A DNA stretch of 35,488 nt, from the NCBI GenBank assembly GCA_022710245.1, contig JAKLHH010000002.1, forward strand, positions 1 through 35,488, written 5' to 3'. This document shows positions 24,163 through 32,537 of the stretch, piece after piece. The stretch comes from Myxococcota bacterium (GTDB lineage Bacteria > Myxococcota > Polyangia > GCA-2747355 > JAKLHH01). How positions within the stretch are numbered: position 1 is the first letter of the stretch; each line of letters opens with the position of its first letter. The notes below the pieces were generated by a model. That model was not told the DNA's origin. It made no database searches and was given only the letters and a program-made list of their open reading frames with translations. The translations under genes and the position numbers were made by a program.

Positions 24163-24236
24163 GAGCGAACGTCGAGCGGGGGTGGGACCAGAGCGAACGT
24201 CGAGCGGGGTGGGACCAGGAGCGAACGTCGAGCGGG
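24163..24236. repeat. 28-bp-period tandem repeat between convergent genes
   Basis: GAGCGAACGTCGAGCGGG occurs three times, exactly 28 bases apart (24163, 24191, 24219), with GGTGGGACCA-type sequence between copies. The array fills most of the 117-base gap between the end of the B12 operon and the end of the kinase gene. It might act as a bidirectional end of transcription, but no stem-loop with a U-tract is visible. Confidence 0.7.
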
Positions 24237-24242
24237 AGCGGG

Positions 24243-26981
24243 TCAGCCCCCGCCGAGCCGGCGCACCGCGGCCTGCAGACCCGCTCGCGCCTCGGCGTTG
24301 TTCGGGTCAGTGGCGAGCGCCTTGCGGTACTGCTCGACGGCCTGCTTGGTCTTGCCGTTCTTGAAGAAGGCGTTGCCCAGCATCACCAGGAAGCGTGAGT
24401 TCTTCGGGTTGCCGCGGAGCGCCGCGCGGATCTGCTGGATGGCCACCCCGTACTGGCCCTGCTCGAAGGCGACCTCGCCGAGGCCCGCGTGCGCGCCAGC
24501 GCTGCCCGGGTTGAGCTCGAGCGCCTTGGAGAAGGCCTCCTTCGCCTTGGTGTAGTCGCCCCGCTGCAGCGCGTTCCGCCCGGCGCGGACCTGCGCGTCG
24601 GCGGCCGCGGTGTCGCGTCCCGCCGCCTTCTTCGGCTCGGGCTTCGGCTTCGGCTCGACCTTGGCCACCTTCTTCGGCTCGGGCTTCGGCTCGACCTTGA
24701 CCACCTTCTTCGGCTCGGGCTTCGGCTTCGGCTCGACCTTGACCACCTTCTTCGGCTCAGGCTTCGGCTCCGGTTTCGGCTCCGGCTTCGGCTCGACCTT
24801 GACCACCTTCGGCTCGGGCTTCGGCGCCGGCTTCGGCTCGACCTTGACCACCTTAGGCTCGGACTTCGGCTCGGGCTTCGGCTCGGGCTTCGGCTCCGGC
24901 TGCTTCTTCGGCTCGCTCGAGCCAGCGACCACCGGCGCCTTCTTCTCCTTGTCCTTCTCCTTGTTGCCGCCGAACGCGAAGAGGACGACCAGCAGCACCA
25001 CCGCCGCGAGCACGGCGACCCCGCCGATGATCGCACCAGCCGGGATGCCGCGACGGACGTTCTGCGACTCGTCCATCGCGTCGTAGATCGCCGGGAGCGG
25101 CCCGCTCTTGGTCGAGGCGAGCTGCTGTTCGGCCGCCATCCCCTCGGCGAACCAGTTCCCCGTCTGGTTGCGCTCCGGGATGTCGTAGCCAGGGTCCGAC
25201 TCGCTGCCAGGGACGGCGAACTCGGGCGAGGTGTTGGCGCCAGGAGAGCGCGGTCGCTGCGAGGCGGCGTCGCCCGTCGCGGCCCCGAAGACGCCTGGCA
25301 GCTTCGGGCTCGAGCCCGCGCCGACCTTCTGCTGCGCGATGGGCGCCGTGGTGGACGAGATGGGCGCCTTGCCGCTCGCCGCCGGCGCCAGGGCCGGGGC
25401 GCTGGCGGCGTGCGTGGCGTGCGCGAGCGGCGGCGCCGTGGAGACGAGCGGCGGCGCCGTGGGGACGAGCAGCGGCGCGGTGGGTGGCGCGGCGGGCGCC
25501 GCGGCCGGAGCAGGCGGCGCGGCCGGAGCGAACGCCCCGGCCACCGGCGCGCTCGCCTCCCGCTTGAAGGGGACCGTGCGGTCGGTCTCGCCGAAGGCGG
25601 CCGCCAGCGCGGCCTCGGGCGGCGCGCGGTGCGAGCCCGCCTGGTGGGAGGCCCTGGCCGCGCTGGCGAGGACCTCCTGAGCGCTGATGCCGGTGCCGAT
25701 CAGCGTCGCCGCCGGAGCCGCGTCCACGATGGTCTTGCTCTCCGGGTCGAGCGGCTGCTCGCTCTTGTCGGCCTTATCGGGCTTTCCAGACTTGCCGGCC
25801 TTGCCAGATTTCCCCGCCTTGCCCGCGTTCGCCGAGGCCTCCGCCTGGGAGGGCTCCGCCTTCGCGGCCTTGACCGGCTCCGCCCTGACCGGCTCGGCCT
25901 TGGCGGGCGACGCCGCGGCCGGCTCGGCCTTCGCCGGCCTGGCGGGCTCGGCGGCCTTCGCGGGCGTCGCCGCGGCCTGGGCGGCGGCTGGTGCCGCGAG
26001 GGCGGGCGAGGAGCTGGTGGCCGCGGCGCGCTCCGCCGGCGTGTCCTCGACGGGCGCCTTCCCGCTCAGCGCGTCGAGGAAGCGCGCCACCGTCGGGTAG
26101 CGGTCCTTGCCGCGCTTGGCGAGCGCCCGCATCACGGCGCCGCTGAAGGCCTTGGAGAGCCCGGGCACCTTGTGCTCGAGCGGGAACGGCTGGGCCTCCA
26201 GGTGCTTGGTCAGCACGTCCAGCGTGCCGCCACCGACGAAGGGCGGGCTGCCGGCGACCAGCTCGTAGGCGATCAGCGCGAGCGTGTAGATGTCGCTGCG
26301 CGAGTCGACCTGGTCGCCGCGCGCCTGCTCCGGCGAGAGGTAGCGCGGATCGCCGAGGCCCGCCGATCCGATCGTGGTCGCGCTGCCCTTCTGCGGCGCC
26401 GCCAGCCTGGCGAGGCCGAAGTCGAGGAGCTTGACCAGCTCCTTCTCACCGCGACGGGTGAGGAAGATGTTGCGGGGGCGCACGTCCCGGTGGACGAAGC
26501 CCAGCTCGTGCGCCTCGCCGAGCGGCGCGCCGATCTGCTGCAGCAGCGCCGTCGCCCGGTCCTCCTTGAACCGGCCCTCGCGCCCCAGCGTGGCGGCCAG
26601 CGTCTCCCCCTCGAGGAACTCCATGGCGAAGAAGATGCGCCCGTCGGCGGCGACGCCGAGGTCGCTGACGCGCACGATGTGCGGGCTCTGCAGCTGGGCC
26701 AGGGTGGCGGCCTCCTCGCGGAAGCGCTCGACCGCGGCCGGGTCCTCGCTGACGTGGCTGTGCAGGAGCTTGATGGCGATGCGCTGGCGGAGCGCGACGT
26801 GCTCGGCCCGGTAGATGGTGCCGCTGTTGCCCTGCCCGACCCGCTCCAGCAGCGCGTAGCGGTCGGCGATCACCGTCCCCAGCAGCGGATCGCTCTCGGC
26901 CGCGGCCAGGGAGGCCCCGTCGATCGGACAGAACAGGGCGTCATCCGGCAGGGCCTGACGACACGCTGGGCAGGTTTTCAT
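24243..26981 (-). CDS. Membrane Ser/Thr protein kinase with zinc ribbon and periplasmic TPR
   Basis: The protein has about 912 residues. A zinc-ribbon-like start (CPAC, then CPID, so one usual Cys is Asp) precedes a Hanks-type kinase domain at residues 42-305 or so. It has a Gly loop (GQGNSGTIY), Lys71 in AIKLL, catalytic HRD (164-166), DFG (187-189) and SPE (217-219). The catalytic-loop Lys is replaced by Arg168 (HRDVRPRN), which may weaken activity. A long Ala/Pro/Lys-rich disordered segment follows, then one membrane helix (about 645-668, IIGGVAVLAAVVLLVVLFAF), a Lys/Pro/Glu repeat rod of about 95 residues, and a C-terminal TPR domain (about 790-912). The kinase would be cytoplasmic and the TPR periplasmic. 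ATG 26981 is the only sensible start, though its ribosome site is weak. The gene follows the signal-peptide protein at 27058-28032. Confidence 0.88.
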   Translation of the reverse strand: MKTCPACRQALPDDALFCPIDGASLAAAESDPLLGTVIADRYALLERVGQGNSGTIYRAEHVALRQRIAIKLLHSHVSEDPAAVERFREEAATLAQLQSPHIVRVSDLGVAADGRIFFAMEFLEGETLAATLGREGRFKEDRATALLQQIGAPLGEAHELGFVHRDVRPRNIFLTRRGEKELVKLLDFGLARLAAPQKGSATTIGSAGLGDPRYLSPEQARGDQVDSRSDIYTLALIAYELVAGSPPFVGGGTLDVLTKHLEAQPFPLEHKVPGLSKAFSGAVMRALAKRGKDRYPTVARFLDALSGKAPVEDTPAERAAATSSSPALAAPAAAQAAATPAKAAEPARPAKAEPAAASPAKAEPVRAEPVKAAKAEPSQAEASANAGKAGKSGKAGKSGKPDKADKSEQPLDPESKTIVDAAPAATLIGTGISAQEVLASAARASHQAGSHRAPPEAALAAAFGETDRTVPFKREASAPVAGAFAPAAPPAPAAAPAAPPTAPLLVPTAPPLVSTAPPLAHATHAASAPALAPAASGKAPISSTTAPIAQQKVGAGSSPKLPGVFGAATGDAASQRPRSPGANTSPEFAVPGSESDPGYDIPERNQTGNWFAEGMAAEQQLASTKSGPLPAIYDAMDESQNVRRGIPAGAIIGGVAVLAAVVLLVVLFAFGGNKEKDKEKKAPVVAGSSEPKKQPEPKPEPKPEPKSEPKVVKVEPKPAPKPEPKVVKVEPKPEPKPEPKPEPKKVVKVEPKPKPEPKKVVKVEPKPEPKKVAKVEPKPKPEPKKAAGRDTAAADAQVRAGRNALQRGDYTKAKEAFSKALELNPGSAGAHAGLGEVAFEQGQYGVAIQQIRAALRGNPKNSRFLVMLGNAFFKNGKTKQAVEQYRKALATDPNNAEARAGLQAAVRRLGGG
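24629..24912 (-). repeat. Lys/Pro/Glu-rich coding repeats in the kinase rod
   Basis: Multiple in-frame copies of EPKPEPK and KVVKVEPKP, nearly identical at DNA level, encode the periplasmic rod of the kinase. Recombination between copies could change the rod length. The composition is like the (EP)n-(KP)n region of TonB, which stiffens into a polyproline rod across the periplasm. Confidence 0.8.
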
Positions 26982-27057
26982 GAAGCACCCATGATGAACC
27001 GAATCATTGACTTGCGAGGCCAGCGGGGTCAAGCCGCCGCCGGATCCGGCCCTGACG

Positions 27058-28032
27058 TCAGAATCGCCCGGACGCTCCCAGCGCCACCCCACCTTCGGGC
27101 AGCGGGGCGAAGCTGAACCGCTCGACGGTCGCCTTCCGCTGCTCCGAGGGCTTGCTGCTGAAGTGGAGATAGAACAGGACGCCCGAGGCGGCCAGGCTGG
27201 CGATGCCCATCGCGGTGAGCGTCCAGCCGCCTCCCTTCGTCGAGACCAGGTCCTGGCAGTTGCGGTTGTCGGGGCGCGCGTCGCCGCGGCAGTTGGTGCC
27301 CTTGCCGTCGATGGCGATCAGCGGGATGCCGACGGCGAGCCCCACCACGCCGGCTCCGGCGGCGACGATCCCCGGCCAGAGGGGCCAGACCCGCTTGGCG
27401 GGCACCGGGCCGGTCGGCTGATCCGTGCCCGTCGGCGTCGGCGTCGGAGCGGGGGTCGGGGTCGGCACCGGCTTGGGCACCGGCTTGGGCACCACCTTCG
27501 GCTCCGGCCTGGGGACCGGGACCGGCACCGGCGTCGGCGTGGGCGGCTCCTCCCCCTTGGAGCCGACCTCCGTGGCGAGCTTGACGAGCGTCTGGACCGC
27601 CTCGGTGTTGGTGCAGATGTCGCAACGGCCGGTGCTCTTGGTCACCAGCTTGCCACCGCTGAAGAGGCGCACGTCGATGGTGTAGTTCTTCCCCACCGAG
27701 GTGATGCGCGCCGTGGCGCAACGCTTCCCGCCGACCAGGCCAAGGTTCGTCGCCACGCACGGCCCCTCGTCGCAGCCCGCGTTCTCGACGCCGAGCTTGA
27801 GCTTGGCCCGCACGGCAGCGGGGTCCGACACCGTCAGCCCACCCGCCTTCAGGCCCTGGGCCAGGGCGTCGTGGAACTGCGTGATCCGCTCGGCCGCTGC
27901 GGGCGGATCCAGCTTCGGCACCAGCGGGACCACCGTGTCAGCGCGGGCCGCCCCCACGCCTCCGACGACCAGCAGGAGCACCCCGAACCCTGACCAGGAG
28001 TAGTGAGTTCGCATGGCCTGGGATTTTATCAT
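27058..28032 (-). CDS. Exported protein with Pro-rich linker and membrane helices
   Basis: This 324-residue protein has a signal peptide (GFGVLLLVVGGVGAARA, cleavage near residue 31). A domain of about 120 residues follows with four or five Cys (ENAGCDEGPC, GKRC, GRCDIC) that may form disulfides. Next come a Pro/Thr/Lys-rich linker (PVPKPVPTPTPAPTPTPTGT), a hydrophobic stretch (PGIVAAGAGVVGLAVGIPLIA), a Cys-containing loop and a second hydrophobic segment (GWTLTAMGIASLAASGVLFYLHF). No named family is recognised. The first domain resembles the exported modules found near myxobacterial kinases and PEGA proteins. ATG 28032 is supported by AAAGGG 7 bases upstream. The kinase gene follows after 76 bases, including the palindrome GCCGGATCCGGC at 27039-27050, so the two may act together. 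Confidence 0.78.
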   Translation of the reverse strand: MIKSQAMRTHYSWSGFGVLLLVVGGVGAARADTVVPLVPKLDPPAAAERITQFHDALAQGLKAGGLTVSDPAAVRAKLKLGVENAGCDEGPCVATNLGLVGGKRCATARITSVGKNYTIDVRLFSGGKLVTKSTGRCDICTNTEAVQTLVKLATEVGSKGEEPPTPTPVPVPVPRPEPKVVPKPVPKPVPTPTPAPTPTPTGTDQPTGPVPAKRVWPLWPGIVAAGAGVVGLAVGIPLIAIDGKGTNCRGDARPDNRNCQDLVSTKGGGWTLTAMGIASLAASGVLFYLHFSSKPSEQRKATVERFSFAPLPEGGVALGASGRF

Positions 28033-28150
28033 GGGAACACCCTTTCAGAAACGGGGCTCGCGCGGAAGCTGCACGCTGGCGCGGAGCGGCACGCCTTGGG
28101 GCGGGAGGCAGGGCGGGGGAGGCGAGCGAGGACGCGCGAGCGAGAGCGGC

Positions 28151-28858
28151 TCAGGGCTCCTCATCGCTGACGTGCAGGATGGCGCGCAGCTGCTCCTCGT
28201 ACTCCTCCTGGCTTATCACCCCCTTGCGCACCAGCAGACTGACGAGCGCGTCCACGCGGTGCCCCGCGGGCGCGCCCTGCTGGACACGCGCGACCGGCTT
28301 GGTGTGGAGGTGCGCGTCGTCGAGGCCGCCGCCGAAGGCCCGGCGCGGCGGCCGCGCGGGCTCCGCCTCCGGGCTCGCCTCGGCCGGCCGGCTGCGCGGG
28401 ATCACCTTCGTCACCACGCCACGGTAGTGGTGCCGGATCGCCTCCGCCAGGTGCGAGGGGCGCGCGATCATCGGCTCGACGGTGCTGGCCGTCGAGAACT
28501 CGATGTCCTCGATGGCCTGGGCATCCAGCGGGTCCACCATCGCCACGCGCAGCACCCGCTGGCTGCCCCGCTGCACGAGCTGCACAGGGAGCAGGCGATA
28601 GCGGTTCGCCTCCTCGAAGGGGACCTCCCGCACCGCGTCGAGATCCACGATGGTGTGCGCAGGATCGTAGACCTGCATGTGCAGGCGCCGGCAGAGCGCC
28701 TCGACCAGCGCGTCCTCGGTCACCAGCCCCTGCTCGAGCAGCACCGCCACCAGCGGCGACCCGAGCCGCTCCGCCGCGCGCCGCGCCTGGTTCAGCTGCT
28801 CACGCGCGATCAGGCGCTCCTCGACTAGGATATCGCCGAGCCCCGGTCTCATGGTCAT
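28151..28858 (-). CDS. MshEN-domain protein (probable c-di-GMP receptor)
   Basis: This protein of about 235 residues matches the N-terminal (MshEN/GspE_N) module of type II secretion and pilus ATPases without any ATPase part. Two tandem copies of the 20-odd-residue motif are seen: GLGDILVEERLIAREQLNQA and RLGSPLVAVLLEQGLVTEDA. They are followed by LRVAMVDPLDAQAIEDIEFSTASTVEPMIA, which is the usual second half of the domain. MshEN motifs bind cyclic di-GMP in known examples. The C-terminal 80 residues hold a Pro/Arg/Ala-rich linker and a short helical segment (DALVSLLVRKGVISQEEYEEQL). Its ATG shares one base with the stop of the PilZ gene, so the two are translated together. Confidence 0.82.
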   Translation of the reverse strand: MTMRPGLGDILVEERLIAREQLNQARRAAERLGSPLVAVLLEQGLVTEDALVEALCRRLHMQVYDPAHTIVDLDAVREVPFEEANRYRLLPVQLVQRGSQRVLRVAMVDPLDAQAIEDIEFSTASTVEPMIARPSHLAEAIRHHYRGVVTKVIPRSRPAEASPEAEPARPPRRAFGGGLDDAHLHTKPVARVQQGAPAGHRVDALVSLLVRKGVISQEEYEEQLRAILHVSDEEP

Positions 28859-29223
28859 CAGGATTTCTTCTGTTGCGAGGCCCGCTGGATGAAGTCCTGG
28901 ATGCGCTGGGCGTCCCCCGCCGCCAGGTCCAGGAACTTGATGCCCATCCCGAGCTCGCTCGAGGCCTCGCCGACATTGACGATCTCGCCCTTCACCTTGA
29001 TCGGGGCCGAGTCGTCGGGGAGGGTGAACTGGAGCGTGACCACCGTACCCTTCGCGTGGGGGATGGTTCGCTCGAGGAAGATGCCACCGAGGCTGATGTT
29101 GGCGCCGCGCTGGAAGTAGAGCTCGCGATCGGTGGACTCCTCGACCCACATCTCGACGGGGATACGCACCGACGAGCGGCGTTCCTCCATCCCCTTTTTC
29201 TCCACCTGGTCCGCGTCCGACAT
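28858..29223 (-). CDS. PilZ-domain protein (probable c-di-GMP receptor)
   Basis: This 121-residue protein is essentially one PilZ domain. The two c-di-GMP-binding motifs are present: RxxxR at residues 16-20 (RSSVR) and NxSxxG at 42-47 (NISLGG). The family strands GIFLERTIP and TLQFTLPDDSAPIKVKGEIV follow, and it ends in a charged helix. Stand-alone PilZ proteins of this type control motility, secretion or polysaccharide systems by binding partners when c-di-GMP rises. ATG 29223 has a poor ribosome site. ATG 29190 (MEERRSSVR), with GGAG 9 bases upstream, is a possible alternative that keeps both motifs. It is the first gene of a pair with the MshEN gene. Confidence 0.85.
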   Translation of the reverse strand: MSDADQVEKKGMEERRSSVRIPVEMWVEESTDRELYFQRGANISLGGIFLERTIPHAKGTVVTLQFTLPDDSAPIKVKGEIVNVGEASSELGMGIKFLDLAAGDAQRIQDFIQRASQQKKS

Positions 29224-29292
29224 CCCGGTGCTCGCGAAGCTGGAGCGCCCCGCTGGTGGGGGAGCTACCCTCGGAGCGGCGACCCGCGATGG

Positions 29293-29348
29293 GCTGCCGC
29301 GACCTACGAACTCGGGGCGGCGCCCCCCTCAGGGCAGCTGCCGCGACC
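29293..29348. repeat. Two copies of a dispersed 12-mer (GCTGCCGCGACC)
   Basis: GCTGCCGCGACC is present at 29293-29304 and 29337-29348, in the spacer between the PilZ gene and the tRNA, and again at 33668-33679 between the two tandem lipoprotein genes. Each copy is followed by a short A/C/T-rich stretch. All three are in noncoding DNA and on the same strand. The meaning is unknown. Confidence 0.55.
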
Positions 29349-29358
29349 TTCAAACCGA

Positions 29359-29432
<74 letters not shown>

Positions 29433-29447
29433 AGACCTGAATGAGGC

Positions 29448-29476
29448 TTCATAGCGAAGAACGCCGCGCTTGGCAA
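29448..29476 (-). promoter_or_regulatory. Promoter for tRNA-Arg
   Basis: On the minus strand TTGCCA (29476-29471) and TATGAA (29453-29448) are 17 bases apart, matching 5 of 6 and 4 of 6 consensus bases. The start would lie about 8 bases upstream of the tRNA 5' end at 29432, a normal distance for a stable RNA gene. Confidence 0.7.
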
Positions 29477-29508
29477 GCCTTGGTTTGGGGCCCGCCGCCG
29501 GCAGGCGC

Positions 29509-30129
29509 TCAGGGCACCAGCTTGAGGAGGGGCTTCAGCGCGTCCTTCAGGGGGGCCACCGAGGGCGGCGTGGCGTTCGGGTCGACCACGTAGAACTGCA
29601 CCCCGGCGCAGAGCTTCTTCTTCTTCACCGGCGAGGGCAGCCAGACGTCCAGCAGCTCGGCGATGGGCCAGAAGTTCGCCTCCAGCTCGCGCGCCTGCTG
29701 CGGCACCTCGGGGAGCTCCGTCACCAGCGCGAGCGTGATCGCCGCGGCCTCGCGATCCTCCAGCAGGCGCTTGGAGAGCTTGAGCGGATCGAGCGCGGGC
29801 TGCTTGAGCTCCTCCAGGTCCGGGTGCGCCTGACAGGCTCTGAGCGCCTCGCGCAGCTCCCGGTCGGTCATCAGGTGGTAGTGCGCGAGCACGCCGATCA
29901 GCTGCCCGACCGAGTGCTTGTAGGCGATGACATAGTCGGAGCGCTGCATCACGCTGATGGTGGTGCCCGCCTTCGGCCCGAGCACGATGTCGACATTGCC
30001 GCCGCGCGGGACATCGAGCCCCGGGATCACCACGGCCTTCTGCTTCGCCGAGCCCAGCTGCTCGGAGAGGTGCTTGCGGAAGGCGGTGCGGACCGTGAGC
30101 TCGAGCTTCGTGTACCTGTCGTGCGCCAT
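29509..30129 (-). CDS. Conserved-looking hypothetical protein
   Basis: This soluble protein of about 206 residues has no signal peptide or membrane segment. Its first half is basic and ordered (YTKLELTVRTAFRKHLSEQLG, then VVIPGLDVPRGGNVDIVLGPK). It then carries several amphipathic helices (LIGVLAHYHLMTDRELREALRAC, PLKLSKRLLEDREAAAITLAL) and a Lys-rich PSPVKKKKL loop before GVQFYVVD. I do not recognise a family. The start is ATG 30129; the only longer option is a TTG at 30165 without a ribosome site. It diverges from the OPT transporter gene across 161 bases. Confidence 0.7.
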   Translation of the reverse strand: MAHDRYTKLELTVRTAFRKHLSEQLGSAKQKAVVIPGLDVPRGGNVDIVLGPKAGTTISVMQRSDYVIAYKHSVGQLIGVLAHYHLMTDRELREALRACQAHPDLEELKQPALDPLKLSKRLLEDREAAAITLALVTELPEVPQQARELEANFWPIAELLDVWLPSPVKKKKLCAGVQFYVVDPNATPPSVAPLKDALKPLLKLVP

Positions 30130-30225
30130 GGGTGCATCCGTAGCACGAAATGGCGGCAGATCCAAAGGAGTCTTCGCGGCCTGCCCCGCCTCGGGAGGCT
30201 CCTTCGTTGCCCTCTCGGCTTGACC

Positions 30226-30255
30226 TTGACTCGCTCGGTCGACCCGGGCTAAAGC
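30226..30255 (+). promoter_or_regulatory. Possible promoter for the OPT transporter gene
   Basis: TTGACT (30226-30231) is followed 18 bases later by TAAAGC (30250-30255); 17 bases gives CTAAAG. The -35 box is good and the -10 box is weak. A second TTGACC directly precedes it (30220-30225). The position, 36 bases before the start codon, is suitable. Confidence 0.4.
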
Positions 30256-30290
30256 AGCAACGCGCCAATCGATTCTGGAGGCACCCTAGG

Positions 30291-32471
30291 ATGGCCACGC
30301 CGCAGGGTTACAAGCCGTACATCGACCCGAAGACGAACCTCAAGGAGCTGACGCTGCCCCCGATCATCCTCGGGGCGCTGATGGCTGTGGTGCTGGGTGC
30401 GGCGAACGTCTACCTCGGGCTCAAGGCCGGGATGACCGTCGCTGCGACCTTCCCGGCGGCGGTCATCGCGATGGCCGTGCTGCGCATCTTCAAGGGCAAC
30501 ATCCTCGAGGAGAACATCGCGCGCACGACGGGCGCGGTGGGCGAGGCGCTGGCCGCAGGCGCCATCTTCACCGTGCCTGCCTTCGTCATCGTGGGCGCCT
30601 GGAAGAACATCGATATCTTCTCCGCCAACTGGTTCCTCGCCACCGCGCTCCTCGCGGTCGGCGGCATCCTCGGCGTGCTCTTCGTCATCCTGCTCCGGCG
30701 CACCTTCGTCGAGGACGCGACCCTGCCCTTCCCCGAGTCGCAGGCCTGCACCGAGATCGTCAAGGCGGGCCAGGGCGGCCAGTCCGGCGCCGGCACCGTC
30801 TTCGGCTCCATGGCGCTCGCGGGCATCATCGAGTTCTTCCGCAACGGCGCCGGGCTCCCGCTGATCGGCGACTCCATCTCCCAGGCGTTCCGCCTCGGCA
30901 AGGGCACCTTCCCGCTGCTGTCGCCGTCGCCCTCGCCGGCCTTCCTCGGCGTCGGCTACATCATCGGGCCCAAGTACGGCGCCATCAACGCGGCGGGCGG
31001 GATCTTCGGCTGGATGTTCCTGATGCCGATCATCCTCTACCTGCGCTCGCTGCAGGATCCCGGCTTCGGCGAGCAGATCACCGCGCTGATCAGCAGCGGC
31101 GACTGGAAGGCGCTCTTCGGCGGGGTCAAGGACGGCTTCGTCGGGCTGAAGTCCATCTACGGCGACAACATCAAGATGATCGCCATCGGGGCGATGATCG
31201 TCTCGGCCTTCTACACCCTCTTCCGCATGCGGAGCAGCCTCGGCGCCGGCCTCAAGCGGAGCTTCACCTCCTTCGGCGGCGGCGGCAGCAAGGGCGAGGA
31301 GGCGCGCACCGACAAGGACCTGAACATCAAGGTCGTCCTCCTCGCGGTGCTGGCGATGGTCGTCGCCATGTTCATCCTCTACAAGCTGCTCTGCGGCTCG
31401 ACCAGCGTCTCCCTCATCGTCACCATCGTGATGGCGATCACCGGCTTCCTCTTCGCGGCGGTCGCGGGCTTCCTCGTCTCCATCATCGGCTCCTCCTCGA
31501 ACCCCATCTCGGGGCTGACGCTCTCCACGCTGCTCCTCGCGGCCGGGCTCCTCGTCCTGCTCGGCATGGGCGGCGGCTACGAGGCCGACGGCAAGACGAT
31601 GACCGAGGTGATGAAGACCGGCGTCCTCGCGGTGCTCGGCGTGGCGACGGTGGTCTGCTGCGTGGCCGGCGTGGCGGGCGACATGGCCCAGGACTGGAAG
31701 GTCGGCCACAACCTCGGCGGGACGCCGTGGCGGATGGAGGTCGGCGGTATCATCGGCGTCATCGCCGCCTCGGTGGTCCTGGTCCTCGTCATCACCCTGC
31801 TGCACAAGAGCGACATCGCGACGGGCGGCCTGGGCATCGGCGGCGACAAGCTCCCGGCGCCCCAGGCCGGCCTGATGGCGGTGATGGCCAAGGGCATCAT
31901 CTCCGGGGCGCTCCCCTGGGAGCTGATCCTGACCGGCGTCTTCTTCGCGGCCGCGCTGATCTTCATCGGCGCCCCCTCGCCGATGCTGATCTCGGTCGGC
32001 ATGTACCTGCCCTTCCCGACCACCATGGCGATCTTCATCGGCGGCGTGATCAAGTGGTTCACCGACGTGCTGGCGCGGCGCCGCGGCGTGAAGGACGAGC
32101 GCGTGATGGAGGCGATCGGCAACCGCGGCCTGCTCATCTCCTCGGGCTTCGTCGCCGGCGAGGCGCTGATGGGCCTGATCCTCGCCGGGCTGGTCGCCGC
32201 CGAGGTGAAGCTCACCGACGGCAACCTGATCAGCGCCGGGACCGCGCACTGGGTCGGCGCGGCGACCATGGTCTTCCTCGCCATCTTCATGGCCAACCGC
32301 AGCCTGGCCGCGCTGAAGAGCCCGCTGCCGGCTCCGGCCGGTGGCGCGGGTGGCGAGGGCGCCTACCGCAGCGACCTCGACGCAGCGCAGGCGCGCCTGA
32401 GCGCCGCCGAGAAGGAGCTCGCGGACGCGAAGCAGAAGGTCTCCGAGCTCGAGTCGAGCAAGAAGAACTAG
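30291..32471 (+). CDS. OPT-family (oligopeptide) transporter
   Basis: This protein of about 726 residues has many hydrophobic helices and the OPT family hallmark near the N-terminus: LTLPPIILGALMAVVLGAAN followed by YLGLKAGMTVAATFPAAVIAM. Further family features are the ENIARTTGAVGEALAAGAIF segment and the helix pairs separated by GVGYIIGPKYGAINAAGGIFG. OPT proteins take up oligopeptides, metal chelates or siderophore-like compounds by proton coupling; the substrate here is not evident. The last 35 residues or so form a charged helix (QARLSAAEKELADAKQKVSE) outside the membrane, an unusual tail. ATG 30291 has GGAGG 9 bases upstream. It appears to be a single-gene unit. Confidence 0.92.
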   Translation: MATPQGYKPYIDPKTNLKELTLPPIILGALMAVVLGAANVYLGLKAGMTVAATFPAAVIAMAVLRIFKGNILEENIARTTGAVGEALAAGAIFTVPAFVIVGAWKNIDIFSANWFLATALLAVGGILGVLFVILLRRTFVEDATLPFPESQACTEIVKAGQGGQSGAGTVFGSMALAGIIEFFRNGAGLPLIGDSISQAFRLGKGTFPLLSPSPSPAFLGVGYIIGPKYGAINAAGGIFGWMFLMPIILYLRSLQDPGFGEQITALISSGDWKALFGGVKDGFVGLKSIYGDNIKMIAIGAMIVSAFYTLFRMRSSLGAGLKRSFTSFGGGGSKGEEARTDKDLNIKVVLLAVLAMVVAMFILYKLLCGSTSVSLIVTIVMAITGFLFAAVAGFLVSIIGSSSNPISGLTLSTLLLAAGLLVLLGMGGGYEADGKTMTEVMKTGVLAVLGVATVVCCVAGVAGDMAQDWKVGHNLGGTPWRMEVGGIIGVIAASVVLVLVITLLHKSDIATGGLGIGGDKLPAPQAGLMAVMAKGIISGALPWELILTGVFFAAALIFIGAPSPMLISVGMYLPFPTTMAIFIGGVIKWFTDVLARRRGVKDERVMEAIGNRGLLISSGFVAGEALMGLILAGLVAAEVKLTDGNLISAGTAHWVGAATMVFLAIFMANRSLAALKSPLPAPAGGAGGEGAYRSDLDAAQARLSAAEKELADAKQKVSELESSKKN

Positions 32472-32537
32472 CACCGCCCGCGCCGCCCGCGCGCTCCTGT
32501 CCCCGCCCTCTTCTCTCTTCTTCTTCCTCTCGCCTCC

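Noticed and set aside
27039..27050. The perfect palindrome GCCGGATCCGGC
   Set aside because: A 12-bp GC-rich palindrome with no loop or U-tract is weak evidence for a terminator or operator in such DNA, so it is only mentioned with the adjacent gene.
24489..27116. An 875-codon plus-strand frame opposite the kinase
   Set aside because: It is Arg/Leu/Gly-rich without any motif, whereas the minus strand has an unmistakable kinase domain.
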